Origin: Chytridium lagenaria
Lineage: Eukaryota > Chytridiomycota > Chytridiomycetes > Chytridiales > Chytridiaceae
Assembly (NCBI GenBank): GCA_025449115.1
Contig: JAHLKC010000061.1
Coordinates: 124,001 to 188,000, forward strand
DNA length: 64,000 nt
Direction of reading: 5' to 3'
Shown: positions 47,276 to 63,375 of the stretch, piece by piece
Numbering within the stretch: position 1 is the stretch's first letter
How the letters are laid out: each line of letters begins with the position of its first letter
Made by a program: the position numbers and the translations under genes
The notes under the pieces: model-generated
The model's database searches: none
What the model was told of the DNA's origin: nothing
Seen by the model: the letters and a program-made list of their open reading frames with translations, nothing else

Positions 47276-49463
47276 ATGTAAGAGCCCTTTTTTTCTTTTA
47301 CTATTGCTCAGTCATTTTAGGAGGACTATCAATGCGACTGCCGGTGCAGCATCTGTTGCAACTCCGGGCTTCACCCCGCAAACTCAATCCCCTGTCGCCA
47401 AAGGGTCAGCCTCACACAAGAGGCCGCCTACTCTTAAGTCGCAGGGGACGGACCTGCTTCCAGATGGATTCAATTCTCTCACTCTCACCTCGGCTGATAG
47501 CATGTTGGACCAGGTTAGTTCGTTTCTCCCACTCCTTGCGCGTATAGAACCTTTTGACGAATGTCTCACTAATCCTGTTTCAATTCAGACACGATATCCG
47601 ACCCCAAGCGAAACCTTAGAACTTCTCGCCTATCCTCGTTCCCGGCCGCATGTCTCACTGAAGAGGCAAAGAGAGCGAGATGACGACGAATGTATGGAGG
47701 ATATCGAAATGACTGGGTCAGATCCCAAACGGCCGCGTTTGACGAGAGAAGGTACGACTTCACTCGCAGACCTCCGCTAACTTTTCCAGTCTCTCCATCC
47801 GAACCGATTTTTGATTACCATGATGACATCAACTGTAATGAAACTTTGGATGATGTTTTAGCTCCACCGAACACACTGCGTCACAGCACAGTTGCTGCTT
47901 TTAGTGCCTATACACCGAGAGGCCAAAGTGAACCGTTGTATCCGAACTTCCAAACACCAGACAGCTCGAGGCAGAGCCACAAAGCCTTTGACTTAACTCA
48001 AATTTCTTTCAAGTGTGAAGAGCGAACGTCACCATGTCCTTCTAGCCCTCTAGGAAAGGTTTTAACGGTAGACTACTTCAGCAACTGTCCTACGCGTAGT
48101 ATGTCTTGGTTGTCGAAGCTTGAATATGTGTCGCCAAGGGCGGAAGAACGGTATCGGTTGGGATCTTACCTGCCTAATACCGAATCTGCGGTATTTTTAT
48201 ACAACTGTAAAATCGCTAACTTTGTCAGTCTGATCAGTTCGCAGTATACATGTTAAAGTGGGATACTATGTTTGAGATTGAGTCTCGGTGCAGGCCCTCG
48301 TGTGAATACTTGAACAAGCACCATTTAATTACGGAGCAGATGAGGATGATTTTATGCCAATGGTTAAGTGAGGTATTGTCAAAATAATTTTATGTGATTC
48401 TTATGATCTTAAGGTGGCAAGCGATAGCCACAATAAATCTACTAGACAAACATATCACCGAAGTGTTGCTTACTTGGATTTTATCATGAGTTATGATAGT
48501 AACATTGGATCTGATGAGTTTCAGTACGTTGGTGCCGCAGCGTTATATTTTGCTGCAAAGCTTGAGGTAAGAAGTTTAGAAGAAAGTCATTATTTAGTTT
48601 TTAGGAACTGTCGTATGAAGGTCATGTCGCAAATCTGATCACCTTTGAGATGGAATTCTTGGATGACCAAATCTCAGAAGAAGAGCGGCTCAAGACTCAC
48701 GTTGAAGCTGTTGAGCGGATGCGAAAGTATGAGAGTAAGCTGTTAAAGATTCCTGTAAGCGCTAGAAAAAACCCCCCAATTTTAACTCTCATAATAGCAT
48801 TTTGACCACATGGAAATACCAACAGCATACGATTGGCTTCTTCTTTATCTCCAAAACTTCGAACTAATTCGGCTCAGCAAGCAATCGACAAAGACTATGC
48901 AGCTGTCGCGGGGCTCCACTCCTATCGTGGAACTATCACGAAGCAGTACCCCTTTAAGCGAAGCTTCCAATTTATTGGTTGTAGAAGAGCCAGAATTCTC
49001 TCTCCTAGAGTGCCGGCTTAATCAGAAATTATTTAAGGGGGCGGTTGAGCTCTTGGATCATCTAATTCTAGACTACACGTCCTTGAAGTTCCAAAATAGC
49101 TTGCTAGCCGCTGGCGTGTTTCAAATGCAAGCATTAGTTGAAGGTGAGCTGAGTTATTTTAGTGTTGCTAATTTATCTAAAGATGACGAGATGCTTGCCA
49201 CTACTGGGTTTAGCGTCGGCCAGCTTAGCGAGGTTTTGCACTTTATTGAAAATTTCGATGTATATTGGATGTGCCAGAATGATGTTACTATTCAATCTGA
49301 TAAGTTCTACCTGCAGACACCTACAAACTTGAGCGCCGAAAAGATGGTATATTTCTTTGAAGGATTGAGGTGTTAATTAAAATTCTAATTTTGTTTATGT
49401 CAGTTTGATAAATGGAATCAGGAGTACGATGTTCCCGATTCCAGCTTTCCGAACTCTGGCTGA
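47276..49463 (+). CDS. Cyclin (A/B/E-type cyclin box)
   Basis: The coding start is best explained by AT at 47276-47277, intron 47278-47320 (GTAAGA to TTTTAG), then G, giving a split ATG and MRTINATAGAAS. The N-terminal half is Ser/Pro-rich with a bipartite-like basic patch (KRQRERDD, DPKRPR). The cyclin box starts near 48330 with EQMRMILCQWLSEV, then TRQTYHRSVAYLDFIMS and FQYVGAAALYFAAKLEELSY, and ends with a second helical half (GAVELLDHLILDYTSL, FQNSLLAAGVFQM). MR-ILC-WL-EV is the first cyclin helix that contacts the Cdk. The last intron precedes FDKWNQEYDVPDSSFP. The subclass (E-like or B-like) cannot be set by eye. Confidence 0.75.
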
Positions 49464-50487
49464 GACATGGTTTCATTAAAACAAACTCCACTCGCGCTCG
49501 TCTCCTGGAAAATTTTGGTCGATTATTGTTTATTTTTTTCTAAGAGGGTTGATTTTCCTCCTTTTCTTCTCTTGTTATTGTCCGAAGTTCGCTGAGGATC
49601 TTTATTTTACTTTCAGGAAAGTTTTAAAAGTAAAGTCTATTGCGCGTATATGGCGAGTGGATATATTACTTTGATAATTTCTGATCTTCCTTATTTACTC
49701 TTATTTTTGATATCTTGCCTTTTTTTGTTCTTTCCTTCCCTTTGATGTGGCCCGCCACCCCCCTGGATACCCATCGCCGCCTCCGCCGTTTTATCAACGC
49801 CACACTCTGCAAATCCTCACCCCGACGCTACTTTAACTATTTTTATCTCTGTTGTATGTTTTTTTCTTGTGGAAATAATAAGGCACGTTTTGGTTTTGGT
49901 TTTAACTGACGCTTGTGCGTTATGGTGCATGCGGTTTGTGAGGTTCACCAATCTCCGCAGTACAATGCAAAGCTAGAAGAAGGCTGGTCGCTCAACGGCA
50001 TGTGAAGGTTAAGTGAATACAGATACAGGACTTATTGTATGTAAATGAATAGGGGTGATTCTGAGCGAGTGTGACGCTGTCGGAAGGTGGTAAAGAGCAT
50101 TGTTCATTGTTCGGATGGGTTGGAATCATCAATTGAAATTGTTGGATTTGTCACGGAAACAAGGGCAGAAAAACAAACACCAGCCAGCAAGCCAGTCCAT
50201 CTACATCATTTCACCCTATCCCATTTCACCGCCCATTCCATCATAATCCCGCCGTTCCTATTCCATAAGCTACTTTGAAGGATAGATTAAACCTTACGTC
50301 TTGCTGTGAACGGAGCGACGAAAGTAGAGACTGCTACTGTTGACTTTACACTTCCTTCAATCAACTTCTTTGCTCTAACGGTCGAAGCTGACACCTGTAA
50401 GGAATCGTGAAGCTGCGCAGACTTCCGGCAGTCTCCTTCCGATAACTATTCGCAATTTTCAAGCAACGCACACATTATTAATCAGTG
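49464..50487 (+). other. Intergenic region between cyclin and kinase genes
   Basis: About 1 kb with a T-rich half (49500-49740) and no convincing gene, tRNA or repeat. Serves as cyclin 3' region and kinase promoter. Confidence 0.55.
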
Positions 50488-53400
50488 ATGGACGTCATAC
50501 CCGCATCGCCGGACTTGAAAGAGTTTAACGAGCCTTTCCGCTCCAGGCTCAGACAAATCTCGTCCCTAGTTTCATCAAGAAGGTCAACAGATGTCATGAA
50601 CGACAAACTCTTCAAAGATATTCCTATAGAGATATCGTTGGAGTCTCTTCTGGACACATTTATTGCTTTGGTGATGGACTGTAAGGCAGCGAGCAACCAG
50701 AATGAGCATGTGGCGGGATTTTTGGGAAAATGTAGGATAGAGAGTTAAATATTTGCAGCCTTCTAACTCTTCATTGTTCGAAAGACGACAAGTTTGCAAG
50801 TAAAGTGCAAACCTTGCGCGTCAATACACAGGATTTTGAGGTCGTTAAAACATTAGCGACGGGAGCGGTTGGAAAGGCAAGCTACATTCTTCAATTCATG
50901 TAATGTTTATGCTAACAATACCGATAACAGGTGTGTCTCGTAATAGGAAAGTCAGATAAGCAGGTTTACGCTATGAAAGTCCTTAAGAAGACGGATCTCT
51001 TGACGAGAAGGGAAGCAGCATTTTTTATGGAGGAACGAAACGCCTTGGTGTTTGCTCGTGAATCTACGTGGATAACTACTTTGTATGCCGCTTTCCAAGA
51101 TGAGGAGCATCTTTATCTTGTCATGGAATACGCATCGGGTGGAAGTCTTAGGTCTTTGATGAACAATCGTGAAGTGCCAATGAACGAGAATGAGGCGAGG
51201 TTCTACATTGCTGAATTAATTTTGGCATTAGAGGAGCTTCATGGACTTCAGTACATTCACAGGTATGTTAAGGTTTTGCTATAAAATTTAATATATTATA
51301 AGGGATGTGAAACCCGAAAACTGCCTGATAGGATCTTCTGGACACCTAAAGTTGGCAGATTTTGGCTCATGCATACGAATGGGCGATTCCAATAAAGTCA
51401 CATCACACGAAACTGTTGGAACACCAGGTGAACTTCCTTTTTTCAAAGAACTATTCGTTTTAATTGATGTAAAAGATTATATTTCCCCTGAGATACTAAG
51501 AGCCCTGGAAGGCAAAGTAAATTATGGAAAGGAGGTTGATATGTAAAAAACAAGCACAACGATAGTGTTTTTAAAATTCCACAGGTGGTCTGTTGGTATC
51601 ATTCTATATGAGCTCTTGTTTGACGAGGTTCCGTTTTACTCTGAGTCATTAATGGAAACATACGGAAAAATTATGGACCATGAGGTAAAGCACTGCAAGA
51701 AAGACTCTTTAACATTTCTTAGAAAAACTTCTCGTTCCCTGATGACATTCAAATATCTCCAGAAGCAGAAGACTTGATTAAAAGGTGATTTTAATTAAAT
51801 TGCCCCCTATTCACAGTTTCTATTCAGGCTTGTATGCAAACAAGACATTCGTTTGGGACTCAATGGAATAGACGAGATCAAGTCACATCCTTGGTTCAAA
51901 GGTTTTGATTGGAAGAAAGCTCCTGGATGTATGTCTTGCCTGTACTTATAAATTCTCACATTTTGCAGATAAGCCACCTTTTGTTCCTGAACTTAGTGGT
52001 CCAGATGACACCCGCTACTTTGACGATGAAGAGAACGAATCTAAAAAAGTCATACGAAAAAAACCTCCCAAAAACCAAAGAGTTTGCCGGTCAAAACCTT
52101 CCATTCATCGGCTACTCCTATGTCCAAAACGCCTTAGCATCTATTTCCTGGCCGTTCGATGAACAAAATTCGGCGCCAACAGGGACCACTGTTAAAATCC
52201 AATCAAGCTCATTAAATAGTTCCGATAAGGCGGTAATTCGAAAGCACGAAGAGACCATTGCGTTACTTGAAGCCTCTAGAGCCAAGGATCTGCAATATCG
52301 TGATGAACTTCAGGGGCTTTTGACACGGTTAGAGAGGGATAGAAATAAGCTTGAGAGCGATGTTCGACAGCATCAGACTAATTATGCTGACAGTATTCGG
52401 GAGAGGGAGGAGCTTGAATCTAGGCTCAATTCTCTGCGGCGACGGCTGGATGCAGAGAGTCAAACATCAAAAGCCCGCATTCAATCTCTTCAGGAAGAAC
52501 GGGATGCCGCATTTTCGGAGCTCTCTGCGTTGAAGGTAGAACTGAAGCATACCAAGGAATCAGAGTCGGGGAGACAAGAGAGGGAGAAGCTTAAAGAAGA
52601 AGAGAGGGATGAAATGCAGAAGATGATTGATAGGCTAAACGCAAGAGTGGCTGAAGGACGTAGCCTTGGGGATGAAGCCAATTTGAAGATGGAGGATGCT
52701 AAACGCAGGCTTGAGCGTGAGATACGGAGACGCGAAGAGCTTGAGGAGGAGTATCAACAGCTCCTCCAAAAAAATGATGGCCTTGAAATTGATTTGAAGG
52801 CATCGAAGAAGAGTTGGAGCAACGAGGTTTCAAAGAACGACAGATTGTCTACGGCAAATGTCGAGCTTGAGAGATTAAAGACGATGCTCCAAGTAGATCT
52901 TTTGGCTGCCAAGAGAAAGATCGAGTCCCTTCAAGAAGAGAAAGTCATGCTTGAAAACACTATCAATGACAAGCAGAAGGATAGTGGGGACACGCTGAAC
53001 GACATCAGCGACCTCACATCTCAGCTGGAATCTCTCACCATTCAGAGAGCTAGAGACACTGAGTCTATTTCCACATTACAAAAGGAGAAAGCCTCCGTCG
53101 AGATTGAATGGCGCAAAACCGACGAGCTTTTCGAGAAAGAAAAAGAAGTCTCGAGTGACTTCCAAGCGAGGTTAGTGGAAAGTGAAGAGAAACTCAAGCA
53201 CGCCACCGACCGCATAGCCTTCCTCGAGGAGTCAAAATCCAAAATGACAGCTACACATAGCGCTATCGAGAAAGAATTTGTTGAAACCAAGACGTTGCTC
53301 TTAAATCAGATTCAAAATCTCAGAGAAGTCGAGATCAGACTTCAGACATCTGAACGCGAACGTGCTGCTCTGGTCTCGGAGGTTAGCGAGACGAAGTCGC

Positions 53401-55852
53401 TCTTGGCTAAAGAAATTAATGGACGCAAGGATCTGATCCAAAAGATTTCTGAACTAGAAAGATCACTTTCGGATGAACGTCGACAAAGGCAGACAACTGA
53501 ATCTGAGCAGACTCACTTTGAGGCGTCAATTTCAGAACTCCAGGCAGAGGTTGACATTATTCTGGCTCGCAATGCCGCTATCAAGGAAGAAACGTCTAAA
53601 GCTCTTTCTGAAAAGGGGGCAGCTATCTCTGCTCTTCGAGAAGAGCATATGGCACTTTTACTGAAGAGTGAGACAGAGAATCGGCTGCGCTCACAACTGG
53701 AAAGCGAAAATGCATCTTTGAGCAAGACGCTTGCTGGCTTAAAACAAAGAATTTCCGACGATGCTCGACAAATCTCCATTCTCGAGAAGAACATTGAATC
53801 TCTTGAGGCAGAGCTTCGGGAAGCCTCCACACATCGATCACTTGAGGCAGCTCGCTCCATCACACTTCAAGATCGTATCGACGAACTGGAAAGTTCCAGA
53901 CAAAACCTTCAGGAACAATTAGGTGACGTTAGGAACCGCTTCCCGCGGAGTCTAGATTCTCTTAAGCCTGATAACAAAAGCGTCAACTCTGAATCCAACT
54001 CTGAGAAAGCGAGATTAAAGATCCGGAACGTCTTTTTTCGGTCACAACAACAAAAGCGGATCAGGAGAAGGCCATGCAAAGAATTAATGAAGCTGAGGAA
54101 GACTTTAAAAAAAGATCAAGAGAAGAGGAGGTCAAGGCATATCAGCAATGATTCCAACAACTCTTTTAGGTCTAACCTGACCAGACTGTCAGATCCTGTG
54201 ATAAGTAAGAACTTAAAACATGGAATACTGTTTTACTGACCCCATTAACCAGACATAGATTTTGACTTTTCTGGAGGACTTCGAGGTTTCCTTAAAGTTC
54301 CCAAAGGTGGAAAAGTGAAGAAGGGTTGGAGAATTCGATATGCTGTTGTCCGCGAGTACAAGTTGTACATGTTTGACAAGGACAAGGATTACGAGCTTTC
54401 AGATAGCGCGGTCATTGCTGACCTGAGGTGAGAATCTTTTTCCCTCTCGCAATTTATTCTTCCGGATGTTATATCTGACTGTAAACAGAGCCGATCTGTT
54501 CCTTGTGAGAACCGTGAATCAAAACGAGCTCATTCACGCAAGTGCAAAGGATATTGATTGCATCTTCAAGATTCAATTTACACAAAGCGATGCAAACGGT
54601 GGAGGCTCATCTGTATGCAATCTTTAGTAAACATAAACTGACATCCTTTATTTAGACCAATATCAGTACATCAGAGCTTACGCGTCGCATTCTTAAGCTA
54701 AAAGGTGATATTCAACATGAGGAGAAGATACAAATTGCAGCAGAAAGGATTTTGAACGTTACCACTGACTCTCAAAGACCAAATGTTCTTTCTCAGCTTG
54801 AGGTATCAGGGAAGAGAATTACAAAAATGAATCCGATCTACAATCGTTCATGGATCATCTCAGCTCAAGATCTAATCCACATGATGAAAGTAACTTTGAA
54901 TCAAATGTAAGCATTACGGCCATTCTTCTTTCACGTGCTCACATCTATACAAGGCCAACCTCGAGGAAATCTCGGCAGAGGTGTTTGAAGAAGAAGTGCA
55001 GTTTTGTAAAAAGGAGCTTGAGGGCCAACTCGAGTCCGAGCTCCGCAAATACAACAACCTCCTCAAACTCGTCGGTCCCGCTAATGGCGCCACGTCACCC
55101 ACCCGTGGTCAAATCAAAGGCGCCGTCCCCATCCAACCCAACTTTAAGGAAATCGAAACAGAGATACAATCCACAGAGAGCCAGTTGCATAAGATCAGAG
55201 GTAGGCTTCCTTTTCCTACTGCCACTCTTTTAATTATTTCCAGAGGATCTTGCGGTATTGGGGTCAGAGATCACCGAGGTTTCGCTGCTGGTTCGGCGCC
55301 TCTGTGACAGGAACACCAATGGTCATGCCTTTAAAGTTCGACAGTTCCAGAAACCGACAGATTGCGCGCATTGTCACGAGGCGCTTTGGGGGCACAGGAG
55401 CTTGGAGTGTTCAAGTAAGAACCCTTTTAACGAGATGCAACCTTATGATTTTTTCTCTTTTCGTTAGATTGCAAGGTGATTTGCCACAGTGGCTGCAGGC
55501 AGCTCATTGAGCAATCTTGCACCGAAATCACGTCCCTAAATCTGTTACGCCAATGGTGAGTCCCGACTTCTAACCATATTCCGTCTATGTATTAATTAAT
55601 GACACCGCGTTGCAGTACTTTATGGCAGAGAACCCTACAGACCGACTTCGATGGATCGCTGGTCTCGAGTTCTTCCGGAAAGAGGCGGAACGAGTTTCAG
55701 GAAGCACTGGGACCCATCTTCCGGGCCCAACACTGGGTTCTCTCGGTCGGACGCCGTCAGGGCTAGGCTTGAACATCACACCCACGATCCGCAGGGAATG
55801 CCGCTGGGGCAGGGGAGGAGAGAAGTACGGGTGGAAGGGAAGAAGCAAATAG
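50488..55852 (+). CDS. ROCK/MRCK-like AGC kinase with coiled coil, PH-like, HR1-like and C1 segments
   Basis: Kinase domain: [15 protein letters not shown] glycine loop, YAMKVLKK (ATP Lys), [10 protein letters not shown] (catalytic loop split by an intron), LADFGSC (DFG), [13 protein letters not shown] and [14 protein letters not shown]. An AGC tail follows ([20 protein letters not shown]). Next comes about 650 residues of continuous coiled coil (52230-54100), a PH-like domain ([20 protein letters not shown], 54280-54640), an HR1-like helical hairpin, a C1 zinc finger ([20 protein letters not shown], about 55320-55510) and a final piece ending a second PH domain ([19 protein letters not shown]). 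This is the Rho/Cdc42-effector DMPK family that drives actomyosin. Oddities: first Gly of the loop replaced by Ala, and a GC-AG intron (about 50878-50931). Confidence 0.87.
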
Positions 55853-56053
55853 TGATGAAAATCCTGCGCCTTTCTTCCGCCTCTCTATTAGAGTAGTCTG
55901 AAATATGTTTTGTTATCTTAAAGTAGCGGTTTGTTTATTATCTGCATGTTTTAGCACGATGCATAATATATTATATAAAAGGGTGCCAATAGACCACGAC
56001 CCGCGTGGATAAAAGTAAAATAAAACACGAATAATCCAAAAAATAGAACTCAT

Positions 56054-58948
<2,895 letters not shown>

Positions 58949-59024
58949 GGGAGTCGTTTTGATGGATTGGGTAGAAGGTGAAAAAAAAAAGGCGAGTTCG
59001 ACAATTTGGACAATACTTAGCACC

Positions 59025-60194
59025 ATGTGCATCATTTTCTTTGCGTATGGAGGCGTGAGGCATCGACTGTAAGTGTTTCTTCACAGACAACGGCTATGCA
59101 TCCCAACATCATCTTCGCTGATGATGATCAGGGCGTTGAAGTGATTACATGCCCCACACGAGCTTTAACCCTCCCAACTCTTACATCGTATCCTCCACAA
59201 AGCATCATCGCCGCAAACCGAGACGAGTCCATCCGTCGCCCCACCAACGCCGCCCATTTCTGGAAACACGCTGACCACGTCCTAGGTGGCGTCGACCTGG
59301 GCTACAAAACACAATTCTCAAAACCCCTTGCATCCGGTAACGCCCCTGCAGTGGATGACGATGTTGAGCCCGATGGAACAGGGGAACCCACCCCTCCCAT
59401 GAAAGACGTGGTAGCCGCGTCAATGGGAACGTGGTTAGGCGTGACTAAAAATGGAAGGTTCTCTTTTATAACGAATTTTCGGGAGCACCCCAAACATATT
59501 TCTCCGGACGCTCTGTCTCGTGGTGTCCTTGTAAGTCATTTTCTGCAAGGAGCGGAGACACCAGAGGATTATGCAAAGAGTGTTGCAGAGAGTGGGGACT
59601 TATACAATGGGTTTAATTTGGTGGTTGGGACGGTTTGGGGGGATGCATGGTTTATTGGAAATAGGGATGATAGACGACCTGTGAGGTTGGAGAGGAATAG
59701 GCTTTACGGAATTTCGAATGGGACGCTGGCTGGGGGGGAAGGGTGGCCAAAGGTAGTATTGGGGAAGAACCTTTTGAAAGACGTCTTGCTTGGGGACAGA
59801 GACGAAGAGAGTCTTGTGGAGTATTTGTTGGATACGTTACGGTTTGTAAAAGTTATTATTACCTGCCTGCTAATAGAAACTTACGGTTTTTTTATCTGGA
59901 TATCACGCTTGTCATAGAAACAAGACGCTTTTCGAAGACCACCAACTTCCCGTCAACTACAACCTCGACGTAGAACGCCTATGCGCGCCTATCTGCATCG
60001 ACCAAGAACGTTCAAAAACCTGGGAGTACGGCACGAGAACGCACACGGTTGTCGTTGTAGATAACGAAGATGCCGCCCACTTTGTTGAGGTTGATCGATA
60101 TGTTGACGATGAGGATGGGAAATTGGTGTTGAGTGAACAGAGACGTGATTTCGAGTTTGTGATGCGCGCAAAGACACCGCCCGCAGCTTTGTGA
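59025..60194 (+). CDS. TANGO2/NRDE-family protein
   Basis: Exon 1 (59025-59068) gives MCIIFFAYGG, the conserved TANGO2 N-terminus with Cys2, followed by a small intron (59069-59086). Then SIIAANRDESIRRPT (the NRDE signature), SMGTWLGVTKNGRFSFITNF, RGVLVSHFL, YNGFNLVVGTV, YGISNGTLAGGEGWPKV and, after an intron near 59843-59919, a C-terminal half with YGTRTHTVVVVDNED. TANGO2 proteins bind or move heme and affect mitochondrial metabolism; some act at Golgi. Exon 1 and exon 2 are out of frame by one base as written, so either the donor differs or one base is lost. Confidence 0.87.
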
Positions 60195-60643
60195 GGGTGT
60201 GGTTTTTTGGGGGAGGTTTTGATGCAAGTTGTTTTTGTTGTTGTGGTATCCTCATGAAAATTTATCCCTTCCTTTTAATCCTTTTTGGTCTTATTACTTT
60301 AGTCTTGTTCTTATGTACTGTATCTTCCTTCTGTCCTGTATCTTCCTTCTGTTCCTATTTTTTTTCTTTTTTCTACTCACCCATGCATACATGAGAATAA
60401 AAACATAAACTGTTTTGTAAGGAGCACCTCAATTCCTTAAGCTTCGGTTTTGGTGGAATTGCGCTGAGTTTCAGAAGGATATCGCGTAAATGTTATCAGT
60501 AAAAAGTATTGGTTTATACCGCGGCAAATTAAATCTGCCGAGATGCATGACCAAGCCTCACGTGTGGACTGTGTTTCCAATTTATTAGTCTTCGTCCCAT
60601 TCATCCCAAGTTCCCAACATCAACATCAACAACAAGCATCAAA
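60195..60643 (+). other. Short intergenic region
   Basis: Tandem TANGO2 3' region and promoter of the next gene. It holds a direct repeat CTGTATCTTCCTTCTGTCCTG-like (CTTCCTTCTGT twice near 60330-60350) and an AATAAA at about 60396. No gene seen. Confidence 0.5.
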
Positions 60644-62352
60644 CATGTCCACCTCCATCGAGTTCTTTTACGGTACACCCGCGCTAGCGCCCCCTTCTCA
60701 CCAGCTACTAACCCCTCTTTCCCAGATGTTGTTTGTCCCTGGGCCTACCTCGGTTCCCGCAAGCTCGAACACCTTGCAACCCTCTACCCCCACATCACCT
60801 TGATCTTCACCCCGGTCCTCCTAGGCGGCATCTATAATCTCTCTAAAGCGCCTCAAGGTAAACACGGGTCCGCGACAGATGTGATGGCGTTGAATAAGAA
60901 GAACGCCCATGTGAGGGATATGGCGAGAACAGTGGAAAGAAGTGGAGTGACGCTGAATTGGAATACGAAGCATCCTGTGAGGAGTGTGAATGGTATAACC
61001 GTTTGTTAAAGTGTGCGGGAGTATTGATTTGTTTTGTTAAGCGTTGAGATTGCTTTATGCTTTAGAACAACCGGAACGAAGAATGTGTGAGGACGATGCA
61101 CTCTACTTTTGACAGCTAACGTAATTTATAAATGTAGGTTAACGCATGCCCTCTACCAAGCTTACTGGGTCAACAACCAAGACCTCTCCGACCCCACAGT
61201 CCTCCTCACCATCGCCTCCTCCACGATCCCCGCCGAAAAGTTCTCCCCTCCTCTATCCGAAGCCCTCTTCTCAGACCCCGACCTCTCTAAATCCCTCCAC
61301 GACGCCACCTCCCGCATCGTCGACCTCGGTGGTCCCGGAGTCCCCTGTTTCCGGATCAACGAGGTTAATTATTTGCAGCGCATACCAAAAATCCACCACT
61401 GACATCGTTTGTTTTTTTTTTGGTTTAGACCATGTATTGGGGACAAGATCGGCTTCACTTTGTTGAATCCCATATAGTGGGTCGACCTGTCCCTATGCCG
61501 AGAATGATTCCAGCGGCTCCGATCCGTCACCGCAAGACCTTGACGTTTTTTTGGGACGTTTCGTCGCCTTGGTCGTATATTGCGTGGATGCAGACGAAGC
61601 GGATTCAACGGGATGCTGGACCTTTGTTGACGATTGAGCATGTTCCAATTCTTGTTGGAGCTTTATTTAAGGAGTAAGAGTAGCATCTTTATTTGTTTAT
61701 TTTTAATGAACAAAATGCATTTTATTTAGAATTGGGACGGCGAATGTACCAATGTTGACGTTGCCTCAGGTCAAGAGGGAGTATGGGGCAAAGGATATGA
61801 GGGAGTGGACGGAATATTGGAGTGAGTTGCCGTATGAGGATGGTGGGAAACCTGGGAAGGTGGAGTTGAACTTTCCGAGCGTGTTTCCTATACGGAGCGT
61901 ACTACCCTCACGCGTGATTCTGGTTGACCCAGATACCACAGAAACCATCTGTGAGTTATTTATTTGCTTTTTTTCTTTCCCAATCTCCTTTATTCTAAAA
62001 TTTTCTTTTAGTCAAGGCAGGTTGGCAACGCGACATTGAGATTGCGGATCCGGAGAAGCTGAGGAGGGTGTTGGATGAAGCTGGGTTTGATGGAGGGGAG
62101 TTGTTGAGACTCGCAGAGGGTGAAGAGGTGAAGAGGAGGTTGAGGGAGAATCATGGCAGGGCGGTTGGGTTGGGGCTTTGTGGGGTGCCGACGTTTGTGG
62201 TGGATGGGGAGGTGGTTTGGGGACAGGATCGGATTAATGTTGTGATGGATTTGTTGGGGAAGGAGAGGGGGAGGCGGCGAAGATGTGATATTCGTGGTTC
62301 ATTTTTTACTCTTGTTCGTGGAAGGGTTGAAGAGAGAGGACAAAGGTGGTGA
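60644..62352 (+). CDS. Tandem DsbA-fold protein (two GST-kappa / HCCA-isomerase-like domains)
   Basis: Domain 1: MSTSIEFFY|DVVCPWAYLGSRKLEHL (intron between), LIFTPVLLGGIYNLSKAP, NWNTKHPVRS, LLYALEQPERR, THALYQAYWVNNQDLSDPTV and GGPGVPCFRINE|TMYWGQDRLHFVE (intron between). Domain 2 starts at once: LTFFWDVSSPWSYIAWMQTK, VPILVGALFKEIGTANVPML, DMREWTEYW, then FPIRSV, DIEIADPEKLRRVLDEAGFD, CGVPTFVVDGEVVWGQDRIN. Both halves carry the DsbA/GST-kappa core, including the cis-Pro GVP and WGQDR end. The first has CPW and the second SPW at the active-site turn. Such enzymes are glutathione-dependent isomerases or thiol transferases of peroxisomes/mitochondria; fusion of two complete units in one chain is the notable point. 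Confidence 0.85.
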
Positions 62353-62628
62353 TGCATTGCTTTTAGTTCATTGGTCGTTTGTTTAGTTTTTTTTTTTTTG
62401 ATACATATGAATAAATACAAGTTTGTTTTTTTTTAACAAGAGGGGTTTGTAGTGAGAGGGTTATGCCACAATAAATTATGGGAGTGCAATGCCTTAACAA
62501 CAACAAATAATGAGATGCTAATACAACAAAATTCACGACTTCCGAAAAGCACAAAAAAAAGTAAACAAAAAACGGATGAGGTTCCCAACAAAAAAATAAT
62601 CCTGCACTTTCCAAATCCAATGTTGTTA

Positions 62629-63375
62629 TCAAAGATCCGTCCACAGATGCGCACCCAACAAAAGTGGTGGATTTCCTTCCGTGGAACTACAACACGCAAC
62701 ATCACTCGACAATTCAAACCCCCAATTCTCTTCTCCACGCGTCACCGTGAGCGGTGGGTAGAAATTCACTTGAGGTCTACCGTCCCTCCGAATCCTCCAC
62801 CATTCTTTGTGCGGGTGAAGCGTCGACGTCCACGTGCCGTCGGCGAAAAATGCGCGGTTTCAGATAATCCCAGCCGCCTACAAGACACCGACATCAATGA
62901 AATGGGACGTAGAGGTGAGGGAATTTTACCATGTGATCCCGCTGAGCTCCATTCGGGTGATGGCGGTGCGCTTTGAGTCGAGGATGGAGCAGATGTAGCT
63001 TGACATCCATTTTCCGCTGTTAGGGATTTTGGAGGGGGCGTGGAGAGGGGTTGTGGCGGAGATGAGACGGTGGAGCCAGGCAGTGTCGTTTGTGATAGAG
63101 GTGGAGGTGGAGGTGGTGGAGTTGGTAGTTGGGGTTGCCCAGGACCATGACCATAGGGAGACGGAGGGGAAGGCAGAGGATGGCCAGGATGCTGAGGCGG
63201 GGTTTCCTGAAAACAGTTTAGAAAGGAGGAACGCCAGATTATCTTTTAAAATTACCTGGTCGTATGATGACCCCGCGCCTTTTTAGGATGGTGAGGATTT
63301 CTTGTTTTGATAAAGAATCGAGATGACGGCTCCTGAAGTTTAAAGTATGTGTTAGTTTAAAAGGCCATGGATCTT

